47,325 nucleotides of DNA from Chloroflexota bacterium (GTDB lineage Bacteria; Chloroflexota; UBA6077; JACQUR01). The translations under genes were made by a program, and so were the position numbers. Where the stretch lies: NCBI GenBank assembly GCA_016210245.1, contig JACQUR010000063.1, positions 1 through 47,325 of the forward strand, written 5' to 3'. The notes beneath the pieces are model-generated. The model was not told the DNA's origin. It ran no database searches and saw only the letters and a program-made list of their open reading frames with translations. This document shows, one piece after another, positions 42,344 through 47,325 of this stretch; position 1 is the first letter of the stretch; every line of letters starts with the position of its first letter.

Positions 42344-42376
42344 AGTCGCGACCGTGAGCGAGCGGAGCGCGGCCCT
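42344..42376. repeat. Partial copy of the CCGAGCCGCGACCGTGAG repeat
   Basis: GAGTCGCGACCGTGAGCGAG followed by CGGAGCGCGGCCCTC resembles one arm and the loop of the 20368 hairpin without its second arm. It lies after the FTR1 stop. Confidence 0.6.
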
Positions 42377-43884
42377 CACCCAGACACTGGCGCTTGTCCG
42401 GTGCGCTCGCGCTGCGCGGGCGCATGGAGCCCGCTCGCAACGAGTACGGCCAGCGCGGCCAGCAAGAGCACGCCCTGGACGGCGGTCGTCTCCCAGGTGG
42501 GGAACAGGCCCAGCAGGTCATTGCTGGGCAGGTAGCCAGACGGGGTGGCTCCCAGGACGCCGGCCACCTGCAGGGCGTGGATGCCGGAGCCGACGAACTT
42601 GAAGGCCAGGTAGTAGATCAGCACGCTGGTGCCCAGGAAGAACGGCCGGATCGGCACCCGCACGCCGAAGACGAGCATCAGCACGCCGAGCACCGCCAGC
42701 CCGGCGGCGCCGAGCCCCAGGCCGAGCGCCAGGTCGCTCAGGGCGATCGCGGGGGCGATGCCGAGGTAGAACAGCACCGTCTCGGCTCCCTCCCGGAAGA
42801 CGGCCAGGAAGGCGATCAGCGCCAGCGACAGGAGGCCGTTGCGGGCCAGGGCGGCAGTGCTCTGGTCGTGAATGTACCGCTGCCAGGCGCCCAGGCTCGC
42901 CTTGGAGTGGAGCCAGTAGCTCACGTAGACGAGCATGGCCGCGGCTACCAACCCCGTCAGTCCCTCCAGCAGTTCCCGGTTGGCCCCGGCGGACGCCTGG
43001 GAGAAGACCAGGTTGACGACAAAGGCGACCACGAGGCTGGCCGCGATGCCCGCGCCGCTGCCAGCCCAGATCCAGCGCGTCTTATCGCCGTGATTCGTCT
43101 TCCTGAGGAAGGCCAGCAGCGCCGCGACCACGAGCAGCGCCTCCAACCCTTCCCGCAGCAGGATGATCGCGGCGTCGAACACGCCGTAGCGGGCCTCCGC
43201 CTCGGCAAACGGCGCCAGGTCCGCCTTCATGCGAGTCAGCGTGCTCCGCGCCGCAGCCGGGTCAGGCGAGGCCTGGGTGAGCAGCGCGTACGCCTTCGCC
43301 ATGTTGTTCTCGGTGTCGGCATACGCCTGGGCCGACTTCACCTTGACCAGCCCCTCCACCTCGGTCCAGTCGCGCCGGAAGGCGTCGACTTCGGCAGCCG
43401 CGCCGGCCAGGTCGTTGGCCGCCAGTCTGGCCTGGGCCTGGTCCAGGTGGGCGACGAGCGTGGGGAGCGTCACCGGCCCCTGGGACACGGCTGGAGCCGG
43501 CGGAGCTGCCGCTGGCTGGCCGCCGATGAAGGCGGCGCACTGCGCCCGCAGCGCCTGCAACGCGGCCCGCGCCCTGGCCGCGTCGAACGGCTCGGCCTGC
43601 AGGGCGTACCTGGCATCGCCCATCGCGTCCTCGATCGCCCGGTAGCTGGCCCTCGACTGGGCGCGGATGCCGTCCTCGATCTCGAACCAGCCATCGTCGA
43701 AGGCCCGGTACGCCGCCTGGGCGCCCGCGCGATCGCCCGACTCGAGTCGGGCGATCGCGCCATCGACCTGTCTCGCCAGGTCGGCCAGTTGCTCGGCCGG
43801 GGTCGCGGCCATGGCCAGCGTCGGAAGGAGCAGGAGCGCCAGCGCCACCAGCGCTGGAACCCATCGCCGCATAGCACACATCAT
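42376..43884 (-). CDS. FTR1/EfeU-family iron permease with N-terminal helical domain
   Basis: The 502-residue protein has a signal-like start (ALALLLLPTLAMAA), two outside helical modules (about 30-120 and 140-230) and a seven-helix permease. The iron motifs REGLE (244-248) and REGAE (364-368, first Glu pair kept) sit in membrane helices as in FTR1/EfeU. Each module carries a WxxIE or WxxVE motif, then a Ser/Tyr pair (GWFEIEDGIRAQSRASY), and resembles modules of the lipoprotein just upstream. GGAGG precedes ATG 43884. A start at Met5 is possible. It imports ferric or ferrous iron. Confidence 0.88.
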   Translation of the reverse strand: MMCAMRRWVPALVALALLLLPTLAMAATPAEQLADLARQVDGAIARLESGDRAGAQAAYRAFDDGWFEIEDGIRAQSRASYRAIEDAMGDARYALQAEPFDAARARAALQALRAQCAAFIGGQPAAAPPAPAVSQGPVTLPTLVAHLDQAQARLAANDLAGAAAEVDAFRRDWTEVEGLVKVKSAQAYADTENNMAKAYALLTQASPDPAAARSTLTRMKADLAPFAEAEARYGVFDAAIILLREGLEALLVVAALLAFLRKTNHGDKTRWIWAGSGAGIAASLVVAFVVNLVFSQASAGANRELLEGLTGLVAAAMLVYVSYWLHSKASLGAWQRYIHDQSTAALARNGLLSLALIAFLAVFREGAETVLFYLGIAPAIALSDLALGLGLGAAGLAVLGVLMLVFGVRVPIRPFFLGTSVLIYYLAFKFVGSGIHALQVAGVLGATPSGYLPSNDLLGLFPTWETTAVQGVLLLAALAVLVASGLHAPAQRERTGQAPVSG

Positions 43885-43902
43885 CTTCTCGCCTCCCCTC
43901 GC

Positions 43903-45111
43903 TCAGCGCAGGCCTGGCAGCGCGTCGTCTACCGTCTGGTCGAGCTGCTTGAGCGCGGCCGTGGCCCTGGCGTTGTCCGGCTGCTCCGCCTTGAGCAGCG
44001 TCGCCTTGACCTCGTCCATCGCCTGCTCGATCTTGCGGTAGGCGTCGCGCGACTTCGCCCGGATGCCGTCCTCGATCTGCTCCCAGCCCTCGTCGAACTC
44101 CTGGTACTGGTGTTTCGCTTCCTGCAGGTTGCTGGCCTTGAGCGCGTCCATGGCCTGGTCGAGGCGCTTGGCCAGCGCTTGCAATTGGCCGGCCGAAGAG
44201 CTGTCGCTCGCGGCCTTGATGGACGCATCGAACTCGGTGGCCTCGGCCAGTTCCTTGGCCAGCTTCCTGGCCCAGGCCTCAACCTGCTCGAAGGGGACTG
44301 CCCTGGCGGGCGGAGCCACGGCTGGCAAGGCGGTCTTGAGGTGGTCGAGCTGCTCCTCGATCTCGTCATACTCGTGGGGCGCTTTGGCCTTGACCTGGTC
44401 CTCGAAGCCGCGCCAGAGGGCCCGTACGCGCTGGAAGAACCCGTACGCGTCCTGGTACTCCGTCTCGACCTTCACCCGGTCGCCGTCCACGCTGGCCGCG
44501 TACTCGTCAACGCTGGCGTCGAGCAGGACCGCCAGCACGTTGCTCTGGAAGGCCAGCCCGCCGTCGGCGGTCGAGGGGAGCAGCACCCGAGCGACCTCAT
44601 CCAGCACCTTGTTGGTGTCCGCGACGCTCGCCTCGAACTGCCTGGCATCGGCCTTGTCGTCGAGCAGTTTGAGCTGGCCCACCAGGGTCTGGGCGGTCCT
44701 GGTCGCCAGTGCGGGGTCTCTGGCCTTGAGCGCGGCCTCGATCGCCGGCCAGTTCTCCTGGATCGGGTGCGCGGCGTGCGTCCTGGCCACGTCCATGTTG
44801 CCGCCCTGGGCTTTGGCGAGGGCGGCGACGAGGTGGCCGCGCACCTGTTCGAGCTTCACGGCCTGCTGGACCTGCTCGGGCGAGTAACGACCGGGAGCCG
44901 CAGCGGGCTGCTGCGGCCTGGCCACCGCAGTTGGCGGCAGTGCGGGCGCCGGCTGTTGGGACGCGGCCTTGGCGGGCGCGGCCGTGGGCGCAGGGGCCGC
45001 GGCGGGCGTGCAGGCCACGAGCAGCGCTGCACCCACCAGGCAGGCGAACAACATTGGTTTGGCCGGTCGTCTCCGGACCGGCTGGGCACGAGAGGGCAAC
45101 GCAGGAACCAC
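43903..45111 (-). CDS. Iron-uptake-associated helical lipoprotein
   Basis: The 402-residue product has lipobox LLVAC (about residue 34), a Pro/Ala linker to about 73 and an all-helical rest. The last 100 residues (FDEGWEQIEDGIRAKSRDAY) are homologous to the first module of the FTR1 protein; a more distant copy, WRGFEDQVKAKAPHEYDEIE, lies in the middle. THAAHP near residue 112 is like the HxxxH motifs of EfeO/M75-type proteins. I infer an iron-delivery partner of FTR1, 18 bp downstream. GTG 45111 follows GGAGG. Confidence 0.72.
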   Translation of the reverse strand: MVPALPSRAQPVRRRPAKPMLFACLVGAALLVACTPAAAPAPTAAPAKAASQQPAPALPPTAVARPQQPAAAPGRYSPEQVQQAVKLEQVRGHLVAALAKAQGGNMDVARTHAAHPIQENWPAIEAALKARDPALATRTAQTLVGQLKLLDDKADARQFEASVADTNKVLDEVARVLLPSTADGGLAFQSNVLAVLLDASVDEYAASVDGDRVKVETEYQDAYGFFQRVRALWRGFEDQVKAKAPHEYDEIEEQLDHLKTALPAVAPPARAVPFEQVEAWARKLAKELAEATEFDASIKAASDSSSAGQLQALAKRLDQAMDALKASNLQEAKHQYQEFDEGWEQIEDGIRAKSRDAYRKIEQAMDEVKATLLKAEQPDNARATAALKQLDQTVDDALPGLR

Positions 45112-45118
45112 ACGGCCT

Positions 45119-45221
45119 CCTTCAAGGCAACGAGCGCAGGCGCTCTGAGCGTGGGAGATAGCCTGTACACAGCCAGGTTATTAGGCTGTGCTAATGTACC
45201 GCGTTAGCCCGTACTTGTCAA
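45119..45221 (-). promoter_or_regulatory. Promoter with palindromic operator, iron lipoprotein operon
   Basis: TTGACA (45221-45216) and TACATT (45198-45193) are 17 bp apart on the minus strand. The palindrome ATTAG-N6-CTAAT (45180-45195) overlaps the end of the -10. TTAG/CTAA arms recall DtxR/IdeR-type iron boxes, although the full 19-bp consensus is not met. The leader down to the ribosome site aligns with that of fbpA. Confidence 0.75.
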
Positions 45222-45258
45222 GAGGGGCCAGCGACCCAATTTTCTTTCGGTCCTGGCT

Positions 45259-45320
45259 GGTGGGGGCTGCCGCCCTGGAGGGCGGACCCAGGCCCGCCCT
45301 CCAGGGCGGCAGCCCCCACC
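45259..45320. repeat. Perfect 27-bp inverted repeat, 8-nt loop
   Basis: Arms 45259-45285 (GGTGGGGGCTGCC start) and 45294-45320 match exactly around ACCCAGGC. Sequence differs from the 20368 family but the geometry is the same. A further half (AGGGCGGCAGCCC) recurs at 45352-45365. It lies downstream of the DUF72 gene. Confidence 0.9.
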
Positions 45321-45445
45321 GGGTGCGTCGGATTATTTCCGCAACCTTCACCAGGGCGGCAGCCCAGGCCACGGCAAGGACAACGCCCCGCGGGTCCCGG
45401 GGCTTGCGCAGCGGATGAAAGGGGATAGGACCAACCCCAAGCGGT

Positions 45446-45471
45446 GGCGGGGGACAAGCCCCCGCGCTACG
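45446..45471. repeat. Copy of the 9418 arm
   Basis: GCGGGGG-ACAAG-CCCCCGC followed by GCTACG equals the right arm at 9418-9438 and its flank; both copies have ATGCAGCG.TCAGT within 50 bp after it. The stretch up to 45584 holds no gene. Confidence 0.7.
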
Positions 45472-45584
45472 CTCCTCCGTACGCAACGAGGTTGGGAGCT
45501 CCATGCAGCGCTCAGTGGAGCTTGGCGCAGAACTACACCCCGGGGCAGGTGCGGCAAGGGCTCCGAGCGGCAGTCAGCCCGCAC

Positions 45585-46331
45585 TCACTGCGCGGCCGAC
45601 ATGCCCCTGGCCGGGTCCACCAGCCGCGCCCGCAGCTCGCGGGCGTTCTGTACGGCGTAGCCGCGCTCGTCGTTGTTGAAATAGGCCCAGACCGCCACGC
45701 CCTGCTCCAGGAAGGCGCGGATCTGTTTTGCCCAGGCGGCCAACTGCTCGGCGGTGTAGTCGCCCGCCCGCGCGCCCTGGTGGAAGCGCAGGTAGGTCCA
45801 GTTGGCGGTCAGGCGCAGCGCCCGGGGCAGGTGGGGGCTCTCGGGGATGCATAGCGCTGCGCCGTGCTCGGCCAGGCGCTGGAACACTGGCTCCGCCAGC
45901 CAACTCTCGTGGCGGAACTCGAGCGTGTGCTGATAGGTCCGGGGCAGGGCGGCCAGGAAGCGTTCCAGGCGCTCGTCGTCGCGCCGGAAGTCGGGCGGGA
46001 GCTGCCACAGCACCGGCCCGACGCGATCACCCAGCCCGGCCAGGCGCTCGAAGAACAGGGCCACGTGCGGCTCCGGCTCGAGCAGGCGCTTGAGGTGGGT
46101 GATGAAGCGGCTGCCCTTGACCGCGTAGCAGAAGCCGGGCGGGGCGCGCCGTTGCCACGCCTCGAAGGTTTCGCGCCCCGGCAAGCGGTAGAAGGTGAAG
46201 TTGACCTCGACCGTGTCGAAGTGCTGGGCGTAGAACTCCAGCCACTCCCGCTGGGGCAGCCCCTCCGGGTAGAACACCCCCCGCCAGTGGCGGTAGATCC
46301 AGCCGGAGGTGCCGATGCGCAACTCGCTCAC
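45585..46331 (-). CDS. DUF72 (YecE-like) protein
   Basis: The 248-residue TIM-barrel-like protein starts LRIGTSGWIYRHWRGVFYPE, then YAQHFDTVEVNFTFYRLPG, KGSRFITH, PVLWQLPPDF, EFRHESWL, RFHQG and WAYFNNDERGYA, which is the complete conserved set of the DUF72 family. Function is not established; the barrel carries conserved polar residues in its mouth. GTG 46331 follows a GGGG stretch. Length is typical. Confidence 0.9.
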   Translation of the reverse strand: MSELRIGTSGWIYRHWRGVFYPEGLPQREWLEFYAQHFDTVEVNFTFYRLPGRETFEAWQRRAPPGFCYAVKGSRFITHLKRLLEPEPHVALFFERLAGLGDRVGPVLWQLPPDFRRDDERLERFLAALPRTYQHTLEFRHESWLAEPVFQRLAEHGAALCIPESPHLPRALRLTANWTYLRFHQGARAGDYTAEQLAAWAKQIRAFLEQGVAVWAYFNNDERGYAVQNARELRARLVDPARGMSAAQ

Positions 46332-46379
46332 CCCTACGCCCCTCGGTGCATGCTCACTCTCTGGGTAGACTGCCTGGCA

Positions 46380-46823
46380 TCACCGAGCACCCTCTCGGCC
46401 GCCTCGACCCCCGTCCAGCATAGCCAGGAAGATGGCGGGGCCGAAGATTGGTATGCCCTCAAACGGACTGAGGACCAGCAGGTCATCATCCCCGCTGACG
46501 ATTACGTCGGCCTTTCCGTCTGTGGCCGCTTCCAGCACCTTGTTGTCCTTCGGATCCCGACATGCGGTGATGCTGCGATCAGGCGCCACCGCTTCCCCGC
46601 ATCGCAGGATCACCCTCAGTGCCGCCCCCACGTCTTCGTGCGACAGACGATACTTGTCTCGAATGCGAGGCCGGCTGAGCACGTCTACCAGTTCCGCCAG
46701 CAGCGGCTTGGAGTAGAGCAACGTGTAGTTCCGATTTCGCAGGCGTTTGACGACTGGCCCTACGGTTCCCTCCGGCCTGATTATGGCGCGCACCAGGATG
46801 TTGGTATCTACTACGGCACGCAT
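46380..46823 (-). CDS. PIN-domain toxin (COG1569-type)
   Basis: The 147-residue PIN RNase has D6 in AVVDTNILVRAI, a glutamate in LLAELVDVL, D in CRDPKDNKVLEAA and VSGDDDLL near the end, so all four acidic metal ligands are present. It probably cleaves RNA and is held by the antitoxin encoded just upstream; the ATG overlaps that stop (TAATG). Unlike the remnant at 32611 it looks intact. The last 12 residues are Gly/Arg-rich. Confidence 0.85.
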   Translation of the reverse strand: MRAVVDTNILVRAIIRPEGTVGPVVKRLRNRNYTLLYSKPLLAELVDVLSRPRIRDKYRLSHEDVGAALRVILRCGEAVAPDRSITACRDPKDNKVLEAATDGKADVIVSGDDDLLVLSPFEGIPIFGPAIFLAMLDGGRGGREGAR

Positions 46824-47104
46824 TAGCCTTGGAGTTCCGCTCGAGCCGCCTCGACATCCGCGGCCACCTCCTCCTCGCTGTAACCGGCATTCTCCGCGGC
46901 CATACGAGCCAGCAAGCGGTCAAAGCGGGCAAAGACCTCCTGCTCATCCAGCTCTTGAAAACGGAGGAAGTCCGCGTAGGACAGCAGCACGGCTTCAGGG
47001 CGGCTGCCGCGGGTGAGGACGTAGGGAATGCGCTTGTGGGTAACTTCGTCCAGCACTGCCCGGAACCGCCGCTGAAGCTCCGTCACGCCGATGATCTTCT
47101 GCAT
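46823..47104 (-). CDS. Phd/YefM-type antitoxin
   Basis: The 93-residue protein starts MQKIIGVTELQRRFRAVLDE and continues YVLTRGSRPEAVLLSYADFL, the DNA-binding N-terminal domain of Phd/YefM antitoxins. The acidic helical C-terminus (EEEVAADVEAARAEL) would wrap the toxin. GAGGAG precedes ATG 47104; an ATG at 47131 is a longer option. It should repress its own operon from the 47105-47160 region. Confidence 0.85.
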   Translation of the reverse strand: MQKIIGVTELQRRFRAVLDEVTHKRIPYVLTRGSRPEAVLLSYADFLRFQELDEQEVFARFDRLLARMAAENAGYSEEEVAADVEAARAELQG

Positions 47105-47227
47105 GTCCTGCTCCTCACGATCGAGACTCATATTCCACTTTGTATTCTACCTCGGATGCCCCCCGCTGCTCTGGCGAGGCTGCCATGTGGGCTGGCGGGA
47201 TCTGCCCAGTACTGGTGCGTGGAGGAC

Positions 47228-47302
47228 GTAGGGGCAGACGGCCCGGTCTGCCCGCCGCCTGCCTTCATCTGTAGGGGCAGACGGCCCTGTCTGCCCGCCG
47301 CC
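47228..47302. repeat. Direct repeat of a 32-bp hairpin
   Basis: Copies at 47228-47259 and 47271-47302 differ by one base, and each contains GGGCAGAC/GTCTGCCC arms. It lies upstream of the antitoxin gene at the window edge, so more copies may follow. Confidence 0.85.
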
Positions 47303-47325
47303 CCGAGGGCGGCAGGGCGTGGTGC

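Noticed and set aside
42394..45207. 937-codon plus-strand frame over the iron genes
   Set aside because: Antisense of FTR1 and the lipoprotein; composition is that of a GC-rich shadow frame.

Overview
The window is GC-rich, densely coded bacterial DNA. Several gene families look like Chloroflexota (filamentous or soil/hot-spring lineages): the cupredoxin with a CCGG-K-E-N motif, the BlaI/M56 pair next to a TlpA/CcmE/CcmF/CcmH block, a GH15 glucoamylase with an N-terminal beta-sandwich, and heptamer-repeat spacers. This assignment rests on remembered family resemblance, not on a search, and is moderate confidence only.

Layout. 1-360: a 3' fragment of tRNA-Gly(UCC) (possible att site) and a terminator. 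358-1560: remnants of an ABC-2 exporter and its HlyD-type partner. 1700-6150: a tightly coupled minus-strand operon with a haloalkane-dehalogenase-like hydrolase, an AtzA/TrzA-like amidohydrolase, a PaaK-like acyl-CoA ligase and a SRPBCC protein. 6266-9300: an uncharacterised protein, an ICMT-family methyltransferase, a LuxR remnant and an HMA-membrane protein whose 3' end runs into a shredded second copy of lgt. 9652-14554: a MprAB-like two-component system, a HAD/methyltransferase pair, a lipoprotein and a small membrane protein. 14625-20293: a copper and redox region (half a copper P-ATPase, DUF5676-like protein, UbiB-like kinase, HMA protein, Lgt, CcdA, cupredoxin). 20587-28046: a lipoprotein, BlaI/M56 regulator pair, DUF2933-like protein, DsbD-like protein, TlpA, DUF2085, then ccmE, a partial ccmF, ccmH and two fused remnants. 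28094-36004: PAS remnant, a WecA/CapD-N fusion, a disrupted GT39 gene, a PIN remnant, a 5'-truncated GH15 gene, and an aminotransferase. 36106-38344: bifunctional-nuclease-like protein with a coupled 52-residue gene, an internally deleted metal P-ATPase, and a stand-alone LuxR DNA-binding domain. 38328-45111: an iron-uptake island (FbpC, FbpB, FbpA, FTR1 permease and a helical lipoprotein). 45585-47104: DUF72 protein and a PIN/YefM toxin-antitoxin pair.

How it fits together. Two themes dominate: metal handling (copper/cytochrome c maturation and iron uptake) and decay. At least ten loci are deletion remnants or deletion fusions, while neighbours remain intact and translationally coupled. Junctions carry two classes of designed-looking palindromes: heptamer tandem repeats mirrored as hairpins (four loci, each with a different heptamer), and GC-rich 27-28 bp perfect inverted repeats with 8-nt loops at the 3' ends of transcription units. 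Two lipoprotein genes in the iron island share a conserved promoter of about 100 bp, one copy carrying a palindromic operator across its -10 element. A second clear promoter, with TATAAT inside a palindrome, sits beside a BlaI remnant ahead of the tlpA-ccm block.
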